Made by a program: the position numbers and the translations under genes. DNA of 21,777 nucleotides, taken from the NCBI GenBank assembly GCA_910586175.1, contig CAJUIJ010000013.1, positions 4,602 through 26,378 on the forward strand, in the 5' to 3' direction. Below the pieces are notes generated by a model, which saw only the letters and a program-made list of their open reading frames with translations, ran no database searches and was not told the DNA's origin. Shown in pieces: positions 1-6,380 of this stretch. Numbering within the stretch: the first letter of the stretch is position 1; each line of letters opens with the position of its first letter. Source of the DNA: an uncultured Muribaculaceae bacterium (GTDB lineage Bacteria; Bacteroidota; Bacteroidia; Bacteroidales; Muribaculaceae).

Positions 1-158
1 CCGAAGCCCGCCACACCATATGTGGTCCACAAGTCGGGGGTGGAGAGATTTATTGCCACCGGCATGTCGGGGATACGGTCATCGTCGATAGAATTGCACG
101 AGCATAGCAACATACAGGCCAACAATATGCCGGCCAACAATAACTTAAGGACGCGCAT
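1..158 (-). CDS. Putative lipoprotein, 3' part missing (runs off window)
   Basis: Only the first 52 codons are in the window; the gene continues beyond base 1. The protein starts with two positive residues and a leucine-rich hydrophobic stretch ending in L-C-S-C, which fits a lipobox with Cys21 as the lipidated residue. An acidic segment (N-S-I-D-D-D) follows, as is common in Bacteroidetes surface or periplasmic lipoproteins. The ATG lies one base after the stop of the SRPBCC gene, so the two are probably co-transcribed and translationally coupled. The visible mature part (PVAINLSTPDLWTTYGVAGF) does not let me name a family. Export as a lipoprotein is inferred from the signal; the function is unknown. 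Confidence 0.75.
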   Translation of the reverse strand, partial: MRVLKLLLAGILLACMLLCSCNSIDDDRIPDMPVAINLSTPDLWTTYGVAGF

Positions 159-159
159 A

Positions 160-597
160 TCAATCCATCGGCACCTGACGCAGCATCTGGGCAAACTGCT
201 GGGTCATCTTCTGCATCGGGCCGTTGATCATAGGTTTGAGCATTGCCGGAATCTGGAGGTCAATCTCCACATGAGCCTCGCATGTGTCAGGGGTAAGTGG
301 CGTGATATGCATCGCCATCTTGAGGGGCACGGGAGTGCCCTGGCCCACAAGGCTTATGAGTGTGGGAGACTTCACCTCATCGAGGCGGAGCGTTATATTA
401 CCCACCGGACCTCCCGGAAAAGAGATTGTGTCGGCAGTGACCTGCACCTGCTCGAGCTGGGCACGCTGGTCAGCCGGAATCTTATCTTCCGGAATGTTCT
501 TGATCACGTTGCCGAGACCTTCGAGATTTGAGAGTTTGTTGAAGACTGTGGTGGCGGGATGCGCTATTCCTACAGTCTCACTCTTATATGTTGCCAT
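160..597 (-). CDS. SRPBCC-fold (START/polyketide-cyclase-like) protein
   Basis: A 145-residue cytoplasmic protein with no signal peptide or membrane segment. The opening (Y-K-S-E-T-V, then A-x-x-V-F-N-K-L-S-N-L), the central beta-strand pattern, and the long C-terminal helix (about residues 115-142, rich in Met and Gln) match the helix-grip fold of small SRPBCC proteins, which bind hydrophobic ligands in a cavity. No ligand or reaction can be read from the sequence. The ATG is preceded by an A-rich stretch without a Shine-Dalgarno sequence. It lies 3' of pyrE, separated by about 210 bases mostly filled by a 9-bp tandem repeat, and runs directly into the lipoprotein gene with a 1-nt gap. The family call comes from overall pattern, not a catalytic motif. 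Confidence 0.75.
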   Translation of the reverse strand: MATYKSETVGIAHPATTVFNKLSNLEGLGNVIKNIPEDKIPADQRAQLEQVQVTADTISFPGGPVGNITLRLDEVKSPTLISLVGQGTPVPLKMAMHITPLTPDTCEAHVEIDLQIPAMLKPMINGPMQKMTQQFAQMLRQVPMD

Positions 598-630
598 TTT
601 TAATTCTGTTTTATCTTGATTTTACTCCCG

Positions 631-792
631 GACTTGTCGGACTTGTCGGACTTGTCAGACCTGTCAGACCTGTCGGACTTGTCGGACTTGTCAGACTTGT
701 CAGACTTGTCAGACCTGTCGGACTTGTCAGACTTGTCGGACTTGTCGGACTTGTCAGACTTGTCGGACCTGTCGGACTTGTCAGACTTACCG
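631..792. repeat. 9-bp tandem repeat, 17 units plus one degenerate unit
   Basis: The plus-strand unit is GAC(T/C)TGTC(G/A). Seventeen consecutive units run from 631 to 783 without an indel, and a degenerate unit (GACTTACCG) follows at 784-792. Only two positions vary, both by transitions: position 4 is C in the units starting at 658, 667, 712 and 766, and position 9 alternates between G and A. The array fills most of the space between the pyrE stop (807) and the SRPBCC start (597). Each unit contains GAC and GTC, which are complementary, so transcripts could fold in many registers. There are no spacers, so it is not a CRISPR array. Confidence 0.97.
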
Positions 793-806
793 GGCGGTGA
801 TACTTT

Positions 807-1445
807 TTATTCCGGAATCCAGTTGGAAGGATCCTTGCGCCATTCCTTGAGGGTGCCTTCATCGGTGGTCTGGATATATTCGCGTTCGAGGGCACACTCC
901 ACCATCACCTCATAAGTGCAAAGCGACTTCATGGAGATGTTCTCATCGCGAAGGCGTTTTATGGCAGCCGGAAATTCGTAATTGAACACGCAGACTCCAC
1001 CGAGCACCTCGCCGCCCGACATACGTATTGCCTCGGCAGCCTTGAGCGAGCCACCGGCAGTGGCCACGATATCCTCCACCATCACCACGTTCTGGCCGAG
1101 CTTCAAGTCACCCTCTATCATATTTTCCAAACCATGATCCTTCGGAGTGGAACGCACATATACAAACGGGAGTCCAAGCGTGTCAGCAGCGAGCATGCCA
1201 AACGGTATGGCAGCAGTTGATACAGCGGCAACTACATCGGCCTGACTGTAATACTCCAATATGTATCTTGCAATCTCTACTTTCACGAAGTTGCGCACAT
1301 CAGGATATGACAATATACGCCGGTTGTCGTTGTAAACCGGAGAATTCCATCCATTTCCCCAGACGAAGGGGAGTTCTGGCTGTAGTTTAACCGCGCTAAT
1401 GTCGAGCATCTTCTCGGCAAGCATTCTGTCTGTTTTTTTCATCAT
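807..1445 (-). CDS. pyrE: Orotate phosphoribosyltransferase
   Basis: Makes orotidine 5'-phosphate from orotate and PRPP, the fifth step of de novo UMP synthesis, in the cytoplasm. The 212 residues match the family length. Visible features: the N-terminal hood (K-L-Q-P-E-L-P-F-x-W-G-N-G-W-x-S-P), the flexible catalytic loop YVRSTPKDHG (about 96-105, with Arg98, Lys102 and His104), and the PRPP-binding stretch VVMVEDIVATAGGS (120-133). Relatives I recall read S-T-G-G-S-S where this protein has A-T-A-G-G-S, so Ala takes a usual Gly position. Two ATG codons are adjacent (1445 and 1442); either could be the start. A promoter at 1549-1579 and a leader of about 97 nt with a hairpin and short ORF suggest regulation separate from the genes upstream. 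Confidence 0.95.
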   Translation of the reverse strand: MMKKTDRMLAEKMLDISAVKLQPELPFVWGNGWNSPVYNDNRRILSYPDVRNFVKVEIARYILEYYSQADVVAAVSTAAIPFGMLAADTLGLPFVYVRSTPKDHGLENMIEGDLKLGQNVVMVEDIVATAGGSLKAAEAIRMSGGEVLGGVCVFNYEFPAAIKRLRDENISMKSLCTYEVMVECALEREYIQTTDEGTLKEWRKDPSNWIPE

Positions 1446-1495
1446 ACAGTTTTTCCTGACTTTAAGATTACGGGATACCCTGCACGGAGGTTCAT
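1442..1495 (-). CDS. Possible 17-aa leader peptide of pyrE
   Basis: Inside the predicted pyrE leader, an ATG at 1495 opens a 17-codon frame (MNLRAGYPVILKSGKTV). Its TGA at 1444-1442 overlaps the pyrE ATG at 1445 as ATGA, the classical arrangement for translational coupling. It lies in the 3' half of the transcript leader, just after the 5' arm of a hairpin. Nothing shows that it is translated, and there is no ribosome binding site, though this group rarely has one. It could be chance; a frame this short is not improbable. Confidence 0.3.
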   Translation of the reverse strand: MNLRAGYPVILKSGKTV

Positions 1496-1503
1496 GGCAT
1501 CCC
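1472..1503 (-). promoter_or_regulatory. Hairpin in the pyrE leader
   Basis: In the pyrE transcript sense, GGGATGCC (1503-1496) can pair with GGTATCCC (1479-1472), giving 8 bp with one G-U pair and a 16-nt loop. The loop begins with the ATG of the 17-codon leader ORF. There is no following U-tract, so it does not look like an intrinsic attenuator; an effect on translation initiation is more plausible. The function is inferred. Confidence 0.4.
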
Positions 1504-1548
1504 TAAATTTTAGGTAATAAATATAGAGAAAGCTTCTATATCAAACTA

Positions 1549-1579
1549 CAAAAATACAACTACTCTTACAAATTTGCAA
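1549..1579 (-). promoter_or_regulatory. Bacteroidetes-type promoter for pyrE
   Basis: Reading the minus strand, TTGC (1579-1576) is followed after exactly 19 bp by TATTTTTG (1556-1549). This fits the sigma-ABfr consensus TTTG/N19/TAnnTTTG. Transcription would start near 1542, leaving a leader of about 97 nt before pyrE. A 7-bp inverted repeat (ATATAGA ... TCTATAT, 1521-1541) lies at the predicted start site. Confidence 0.65.
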
Positions 1580-1627
1580 GTTTCGAGGGCATAAAAAATC
1601 AACTTTTAACGCATTAATATAATTGAG

Positions 1628-2296
1628 TCAGAATGTTACACCGAGAGTCAGGAGCGAAATCCTGGCGGTGGGAGCAGCCGCGAGAATCGTCTCTGCCGCT
1701 GATGTGAGGGTGCTTCCGGTGGTGCAGACATCATCTACAAGCAAGATATGGCGGCGGTCAAGCATCGCCGGGTGTTTCACTCGGAATATGCCGGAAGTGT
1801 TAGCCCGCCGTTGCTCCAACGTCATGGAAGTCTGCGTGCGATGCCGCTTCACCGCCTTCAGCTCATGACTCACGGGAATCAACGTTGTCTCCGACAGGCC
1901 CTTGCATATCACATCCACCTGATTATACCCGCGTTGCGCCTGCTTCAGAAAGTGCATCGGCACCGGTATCAGCATGTCTATATCACTCATAAATCCGGTG
2001 GTGAAAAGCTCCTCGCCCACAAGTCGGCCAAGCATCCTGCCCACCTTTCGGAAATGCCTGTACTTCAAATCAGTAATCAGGCTTGCGAGTTCAGAGCCGC
2101 GCGAGTAGAAGAAATGTCCTGTGGCTCGTTCGAAAGGGAAAAGACCCATGAAACGCTGCTCCATGCCGTTATCCTTTCGCTGATGGTACAGCGTGCGAGG
2201 CAGCTTGGCGAGGCATGATGTGCAGACGCACTCTTCGGCCTTACCGAGCGGCAAGCCGCACAGGTGACACACTCTTGGAAACAGATAGTTCAGCAT
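1628..2296 (-). CDS. comF: ComF family phosphoribosyltransferase-like protein
   Basis: The 222 residues match the ComF/GntX family. An N-terminal zinc-ribbon-like part has C10-x2-C13 and C25-x2-C28 (with an extra Cys23). The rest is a phosphoribosyltransferase-type fold, including the R-G-Y-N-Q motif and, near the C-terminus, the PRPP-loop signature I-L-L-V-D-D-V-C-T-T-G-S-T. In naturally competent bacteria ComF is needed for DNA uptake; its exact biochemical role is poorly defined, and competence in this organism is not implied. It starts about 30 nt after the recX stop on the same strand, so it probably belongs to the prmC-recX-comF operon. The gap carries a short 9-bp repeat. Confidence 0.9.
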   Translation of the reverse strand: MLNYLFPRVCHLCGLPLGKAEECVCTSCLAKLPRTLYHQRKDNGMEQRFMGLFPFERATGHFFYSRGSELASLITDLKYRHFRKVGRMLGRLVGEELFTTGFMSDIDMLIPVPMHFLKQAQRGYNQVDVICKGLSETTLIPVSHELKAVKRHRTQTSMTLEQRRANTSGIFRVKHPAMLDRRHILLVDDVCTTGSTLTSAAETILAAAPTARISLLTLGVTF

Positions 2297-2304
2297 TTTT
2301 CTTT

Positions 2305-2331
2305 AGGGCTGATAGGGGTAATAGGGCTAAT
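2305..2331. repeat. Three 9-bp repeat units across the recX stop
   Basis: On the plus strand AGGGCTGAT, AGGGGTAAT and AGGGCTAAT follow one another directly, with one or two differences between units. The recX stop codon (2327-2329) lies within the third unit. The array fills most of the recX-comF gap. Its unit is unrelated to the one at 631-792 but has the same length. Confidence 0.75.
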
Positions 2332-2803
2332 CAGCTTGTTCGTTTACTAATTTTCTTATTATTGCTACTGCGGAGGGTGATTCGAAGCCTCGCGACAGCA
2401 GATGACGGTATAACTTTATCCGGTCTTCCTTGGTGGTGAGATCGAGATGCGCGGCCTTGGACTTGGCCGCCCTTGCTACGGCTGCCTCGTAGTCTTCATG
2501 GTCTATGGAATTCAGGGCATCTTTCAGCGCTGTGCCTAAAATGCGTTTGGAGACGAGCCCCGCACGTATTTTCAGTCTGCCCCATGACGAGAAGCGCACC
2601 TTGTCGCGTGCGTATGCCGCCGCGAAGCGGGCGTTGTCGACAAATTTGCGTTCACGCAACTCATGGAGTACCCAATCTATATCGCGACCCGGCAATTGTT
2701 TGGCCTGCAATTTCTTGATAATATCAGCCTCACACTGTTCCGACTTAGCACACAGGCCGGCCATCTTCACGAGCATCTCCTCTTTTGTATACTGGCGCTT
2801 CAT
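2327..2803 (-). CDS. recX: Regulatory protein RecX
   Basis: A small helical protein of 158 residues. RecX family members bind RecA filaments and limit RecA activity during recombination and the SOS response. The family pattern is clear: an N-terminal helix (Y-T-K-E-E-M-L-V-K-M-A-G-L-C-A-K-x-E-Q-C-E), then L-x-x-R-x-F-V-D-N-A-R-F-A-A-A-Y-A-R-D-K, and S-x-W-G-R-x-K-I-R-A-G-L, with a C-terminal three-helix repeat ending in L-L-S-R-G-F. Unlike many bacteria, recX is not next to recA here; it follows prmC with a 7-nt gap and precedes comF. The stop codon falls inside a 9-bp repeat, so the last residues (E-Q-A-D) are partly encoded by it. Confidence 0.9.
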   Translation of the reverse strand: MKRQYTKEEMLVKMAGLCAKSEQCEADIIKKLQAKQLPGRDIDWVLHELRERKFVDNARFAAAYARDKVRFSSWGRLKIRAGLVSKRILGTALKDALNSIDHEDYEAAVARAAKSKAAHLDLTTKEDRIKLYRHLLSRGFESPSAVAIIRKLVNEQAD

Positions 2804-2810
2804 ATTGATT

Positions 2811-3674
2811 TTAATTTGGTTTGATCGCTGTGGCGAAGCGCACTTTATCGTGAGAGTCGCGTTTCAGCTCCACTTCCGTGTAACCTTGCGATTCGAGCAT
2901 TTTCTGCAAATCGTCGGCAAACTTAGGATTAATCTCAAAGTAAAGACGTCCCTCTTCGGCAAGAGCCTGTCGCCCTATCTCAGCTATGCGGCTATAATAT
3001 ATCAAAGGGTTGTCATCGGGCACGAAGAGTGCGAGATGAGGCTCATGGTCGAGCACATTATCTTCCATATCCTTTTTCTCGCTCTCAACTATGTAGGGTG
3101 GATTACTCACTATGATATCAAACGAATGAGGGGCAGGATCGAAAGTGAATATATCAGCCTTTAACACATCGACATTTGCCTTGAGCTTCTCCACATTCTC
3201 GCGCGCCACGGCGAGGGCATCGTCAGAGAGGTCGATAGCTGTAACCTTGGGAAACCTCAGACACCTTGACAAGGCTATCGCGATAGCACCCGAACCGGTG
3301 CCCACATCGAGCACACGAAGGTCAGACGCATTATTGCGGTCAACAATCATATCCACGAGCTCGGCGGTTTCAGGCCTCGGGATAAGCACACCCGGAGCCA
3401 CATACAGGTCCATGCCATAAAAATAGGCCTCCCCCACCACATATTGCACCGGCTCACCATGTAGCACACGTCTCACGGCATCATCCACCTTATCGCAAAG
3501 CCAATCGCTTGCAAGGCGGTCGCCATACATCACGAGGTTAGTGACATCCCACCCCTTGAAGGCGTGAAACATCAGGCGCACCATGTCGCGGGCCTCACCC
3601 TCGGCGAAGCGCTCGCGCAACCGCGCCCTCGCACCGGCGGCAAGGGCACTGACTGTAATATTCCGAATCTGCAT
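2811..3674 (-). CDS. prmC: Release factor glutamine methyltransferase (N5-glutamine)
   Basis: Methylates the glutamine of the GGQ motif in release factors RF1 and RF2 with S-adenosylmethionine, which is needed for efficient termination. Numbered from the ATG at 3674 (287 aa): an N-terminal helical recognition domain (1-95), the I-P-R-P-E-T segment (98-103), the SAM-binding motif DVGTGSG (123-129), the acidic motif around A-I-D-L-S, and the catalytic NPPY (191-194). A GTG at 3686 would add four residues. I prefer the ATG because the predicted promoter puts the transcript start near 3693, leaving only about 7 nt before the GTG. It is the first gene of the likely prmC-recX-comF operon and is divergent from parE. 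Confidence 0.93.
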   Translation of the reverse strand: MQIRNITVSALAAGARARLRERFAEGEARDMVRLMFHAFKGWDVTNLVMYGDRLASDWLCDKVDDAVRRVLHGEPVQYVVGEAYFYGMDLYVAPGVLIPRPETAELVDMIVDRNNASDLRVLDVGTGSGAIAIALSRCLRFPKVTAIDLSDDALAVARENVEKLKANVDVLKADIFTFDPAPHSFDIIVSNPPYIVESEKKDMEDNVLDHEPHLALFVPDDNPLIYYSRIAEIGRQALAEEGRLYFEINPKFADDLQKMLESQGYTEVELKRDSHDKVRFATAIKPN

Positions 3675-3699
3675 ATGCAGCAACACTAATTATAGGCTA

Positions 3700-3730
3700 C
3701 AAATTTAGCATATTATGCAATTTATTCAAA
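3700..3730 (-). promoter_or_regulatory. Bacteroidetes-type promoter for prmC-recX-comF
   Basis: On the minus strand, TTTG (3730-3727) and TAAATTTG (3707-3700) are separated by exactly 19 bp, a full match to the phylum consensus. The predicted transcript start is about 20 nt before the prmC ATG. Confidence 0.75.
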
Positions 3731-3750
3731 CAAATACGAAATATTTTTTG

Positions 3751-3758
3751 TATTTTTG
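3751..3758 (+). promoter_or_regulatory. Possible -7 element for parE
   Basis: TATTTTTG fits TAnnTTTG and lies about 90 nt before the parE ATG. No TTTG-like element is present 19-20 bp upstream, so it is weaker than the four full promoters in the window. It is only about 20 bp from the divergent prmC promoter. Confidence 0.4.
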
Positions 3759-3779
3759 CAGATTGGAAACTACTATTCA

Positions 3780-3798
3780 TTACGCAGCAACTGCGTAA
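3780..3798 (+). promoter_or_regulatory. Perfect hairpin in the parE leader
   Basis: TTACGCAG-CAA-CTGCGTAA is a perfect 8-bp inverted repeat with a 3-nt loop. It lies about 50 nt upstream of the parE ATG and about 20 nt downstream of the predicted -7 element. It could be an mRNA hairpin at the 5' end or a repressor site. No U-tract follows, so it is not an attenuator of the usual type. Confidence 0.5.
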
Positions 3799-3847
3799 CC
3801 GAATTAGCAACAAAACTCCCCAACACAACGACAGACCAGATATAAAT

Positions 3848-5866
3848 ATGAGTGAAGATCTATTCGACAACCTACAGCCGGATGATGAAGCCGCAGAGGT
3901 AACAAAGACCACATCGGCAGCCGGCAGCTACACTGATGACTCCATCCAAACGCTGAGCTGGAACGAGCACATACGTCGTCGCCCGGGCATGTATATTGGC
4001 AAGCTCGGTGATGGCTCACATGCCGACGATGGTATTTACATCTTGCTTAAAGAAGTAATAGACAACTCTATAGATGAATTCAAGATGAAAGCCGGCTCGC
4101 GTATCGATGTCACCCTCAGCGAAGATGGTGAGGTGATGGTGCGCGACTACGGACGTGGCATTCCACTCGGCAAGGTAAAAAATGTTGCATCTGAAATCAA
4201 TACAGGCGGTAAGTTTGACGATAAGAACTTCAAGAAGTCGGTAGGTCTGAACGGTGTAGGTCTGAAGGCGGTCAACGCCCTGTCGGAGAGCTGCACGGTG
4301 CGCAGTGTGCGTGACGGCAAGAAAGTCACAGTGGAGTTTGAGAAAGGTGTGTTGATCTCGGAGTCAGGCCAAGAGGATACCAATGAGGAAAACGGCACCT
4401 ATGTTCGCTTCAAACCTGATAACCAACTCTTCCCCAACTTCTCCTTCAACCTTGAGACGGTGGAGACGATGATAGAGCATTACACTTATCTCAACACCGG
4501 GCTCCAGATATTCTACAACGGCAAGCGTTACCTGTCGCGTCATGGGCTTCTCGACTTGCTAAAGGATAACATGACCTCAGCCCCTCTCTATCCGATAATA
4601 CATCTCAAAGGGGAGGATATCGAAGTTGTGCTTACCCACACCGACCAGAATGGTGAGGAATACTACTCCTTTGTCAACGGTCAGCACACCACGCAAGGAG
4701 GCACGCACCTCACGGCATTTCGCGAGCATGTGAGCCGCACTATCAAGGAATTCTCGGGCAAAGGTTACGAATATTCCGACATACGTAACGGCATGGTGGC
4801 AGCGGTGAGCGTGGGCATACAAGAGCCTGTGTTCGAATCGCAGACCAAGACGAAACTTGGCAGCAAGGAGGTGGAGCCGGGGGGCACGCTGACCGTCAAC
4901 AAGTTTATCGGTGACTTCCTGAAGAAGGAGCTTGATGACTTCCTGCACAAGAACCCCGACATTGCCGAGGCCATGCTCACGAAAATATCGCGCTCCGAGA
5001 AGGAACGCAAATCCATGGCCGGCGTTGCGAAACTCGCACGTGAGAAGGCGAAGAAGGTGAGCCTCCACAACCGCAAGCTGCGAGATTGCCGCATACACTA
5101 CAATGACACCCTGAAGCTTAAGAAGAGCAAGGATGGCGACATAGAGCTTGACCCCCGCGAAGACTCCGCAATTTTCATCACCGAGGGAGACTCCGCATCG
5201 GGTACAATCACCAAAGTGCGTAACGCCGAGACACAAGCGGTATTCTCGCTGCGAGGCAAGCCGCTCAACTCATATGGCATGACCCAAGAGGTAGTATACA
5301 AGAACGATGAGTTCAACTTGCTTCAGGCCGCTCTCAACATAGAGGATGGCATTGAGGGACTGCGCTATAACAAAGTGATAATCGCTACCGATGCCGATGT
5401 CGACGGTATGCACATACGCCTGCTTGTAATCACATTCTTCCTGATGTTCTTCCCCGACCTCATCAAGAAAGGTCACGTATACATATTGCAGACACCCCTC
5501 TTCCGCGTGCGCGACAAGAATGCCGTGCGCCGCAATGCCAAGAAGGGTCGCTCCCGCAAAGCCAAGGATAGTGAAGAGAAAGAAAAGAAGAAGGATACAT
5601 ATTACTGCTACACCGACGAGGAGCGAGAGAAGGCCATAGCATTGTTTGGAGCCAATGCCGAGATCACCCGATTCAAAGGTCTCGGTGAAATCAACGATGC
5701 CGAGTTTGCTGAGTTTATCGGTCCGGATATGCGTCTGGACCAGGTCAAGCTGAAGCGCGAGGATATTCCCGACCAGCTCATGGAGTTCTATATGGGTAAA
5801 AACACCATGGAACGCCAAAACTTCATCATCAACAACCTCGTGGTAGAGGATGATTCGGAAATCTGA
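3848..5866 (+). CDS. parE: DNA topoisomerase IV subunit B
   Basis: The ATPase and TOPRIM subunit of topoisomerase IV, which unlinks replicated chromosomes together with ParC (not in this window). The 672 residues show, in order: an acidic N-terminal tail; the GHKL ATPase with E69-x2-D72-N73 and D76, GRGIP (102-106) and GLNGVGLKAVN (133-143); the transducer; the TOPRIM glutamate in E446-G-D-S-A-S-G; the R-G-K-P-L-N motif; and the metal-binding D515-A-D-V-D519. I chose ParE over GyrB because the ATPase opens with W-x-E-H-I-R-x-R-P-G-M-Y-I-G-K-L-G-D-G and D-D-G-I-Y-x-L-L-K-E-V, the form I associate with Bacteroidetes ParE. A Lys/Arg/Glu-rich stretch at about 557-583 looks like an insertion in the TOPRIM-adjacent region. 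It is followed by coaD and an S41 protease. Confidence 0.92.
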   Translation: MSEDLFDNLQPDDEAAEVTKTTSAAGSYTDDSIQTLSWNEHIRRRPGMYIGKLGDGSHADDGIYILLKEVIDNSIDEFKMKAGSRIDVTLSEDGEVMVRDYGRGIPLGKVKNVASEINTGGKFDDKNFKKSVGLNGVGLKAVNALSESCTVRSVRDGKKVTVEFEKGVLISESGQEDTNEENGTYVRFKPDNQLFPNFSFNLETVETMIEHYTYLNTGLQIFYNGKRYLSRHGLLDLLKDNMTSAPLYPIIHLKGEDIEVVLTHTDQNGEEYYSFVNGQHTTQGGTHLTAFREHVSRTIKEFSGKGYEYSDIRNGMVAAVSVGIQEPVFESQTKTKLGSKEVEPGGTLTVNKFIGDFLKKELDDFLHKNPDIAEAMLTKISRSEKERKSMAGVAKLAREKAKKVSLHNRKLRDCRIHYNDTLKLKKSKDGDIELDPREDSAIFITEGDSASGTITKVRNAETQAVFSLRGKPLNSYGMTQEVVYKNDEFNLLQAALNIEDGIEGLRYNKVIIATDADVDGMHIRLLVITFFLMFFPDLIKKGHVYILQTPLFRVRDKNAVRRNAKKGRSRKAKDSEEKEKKKDTYYCYTDEEREKAIALFGANAEITRFKGLGEINDAEFAEFIGPDMRLDQVKLKREDIPDQLMEFYMGKNTMERQNFIINNLVVEDDSEI

Positions 5867-5868
5867 AT

Positions 5869-5910
5869 AATTTCGAATTTGGAATTTTGAGTTGCGAAAT
5901 TGGTCTTTTT
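5869..5910 (+). terminator. Weak terminator-like hairpin between parE and coaD
   Basis: AATTTCG (5869-5875) and CGAAATT (5895-5901) are perfect 7-bp arms around a 19-nt loop, followed by five T residues (5906-5910). The stem is AT-rich and the T-tract ends 5 nt before the coaD ATG, so it could partly terminate parE transcripts or be one of the region's low-complexity tails. I regard termination as uncertain. Confidence 0.3.
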
Positions 5911-5915
5911 AGCAT

Positions 5916-6380
5916 ATGGAAAATTTCAGTGAGCGGGTGGCTTTTTACCCCGGGAGTTTCAACCCTTTTACGGTCGGTCATGCTGACATCGTGAAGCGTG
6001 CACTTACGGTCTGCGACCGTGTGGTGGTGGCACTTGGCCATAACCCGGCCAAAAAAGGCTACGATGCTTCCGAGCTTGCCGACCGCATCCGGGCTATCTA
6101 TGCCGATGAGCCGCGCGTCTGCGTGATGGTCTATGACGGACTCAGTGCACATGCTGCCCGTGAGGCCGGAGCCTCCTTCATGATTCGGGGAGTGCGCAGC
6201 AGCGCAGACTTCGAGTTCGAGCGCGCCTTGGCCGAAACAAACCTCAAGGTGTTCGGCATGGAGACGCTGCTGATGCCTGCACTTCCCGAACTCGCCTTCG
6301 TGTCGTCGAGCATGGTGCGCGAGCTGCAAAGTTTCGGGCATGACATCTCTGAGTTTATACCAAAAGCCAAACAAAAATGA
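5916..6380 (+). CDS. coaD: Phosphopantetheine adenylyltransferase
   Basis: Transfers AMP from ATP to 4'-phosphopantetheine, giving dephospho-CoA, the fourth step of CoA synthesis from pantothenate. At 154 residues it has the usual length. The nucleotidyltransferase signature is clear: Y-P-G-S-F-N-P-F-T19-V-G-H22 near the N-terminus (the T/HxGH motif) and the later S-S-S-M-V-R motif corresponding to ISSTxxR, with R-G-V-R-S-S-A-D-F-E-F-E-R-A between them. It starts 49 bp after parE and is probably co-transcribed with it, unless the weak hairpin there terminates. Its TGA is the first three bases of a 9-bp degenerate repeat. Confidence 0.95.
   Translation: MENFSERVAFYPGSFNPFTVGHADIVKRALTVCDRVVVALGHNPAKKGYDASELADRIRAIYADEPRVCVMVYDGLSAHAAREAGASFMIRGVRSSADFEFERALAETNLKVFGMETLLMPALPELAFVSSSMVRELQSFGHDISEFIPKAKQK

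Noticed and set aside
631..792. CRISPR array
   Set aside because: The 9-bp units are directly adjacent with no unique spacers, and no cas genes are nearby.
611..895. Minus-strand frame with Thr-Ser-Pro repeats
   Set aside because: It overlaps pyrE out of frame and is only a translation of the tandem array.
616..915. Plus-strand frame encoding a run of Asp-Leu-Ser repeats
   Set aside because: It needs a TTG start, is made almost wholly of the 9-bp array, then runs antisense through the end of pyrE. No domain or promoter supports it.
1446..1627. Riboswitch upstream of pyrE
   Set aside because: The leader shows a single short hairpin and a small frame but no multi-helix conserved core I can recognise.
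3675..3686. GTG start for prmC, four residues upstream
   Set aside because: The predicted transcript start near 3693 leaves almost no leader, and the ATG at 3674 gives a normal PrmC.
4577..5236. 219-codon minus-strand frame inside parE
   Set aside because: It is a shadow of parE; the plus-strand protein has all TOPRIM and ATPase motifs.
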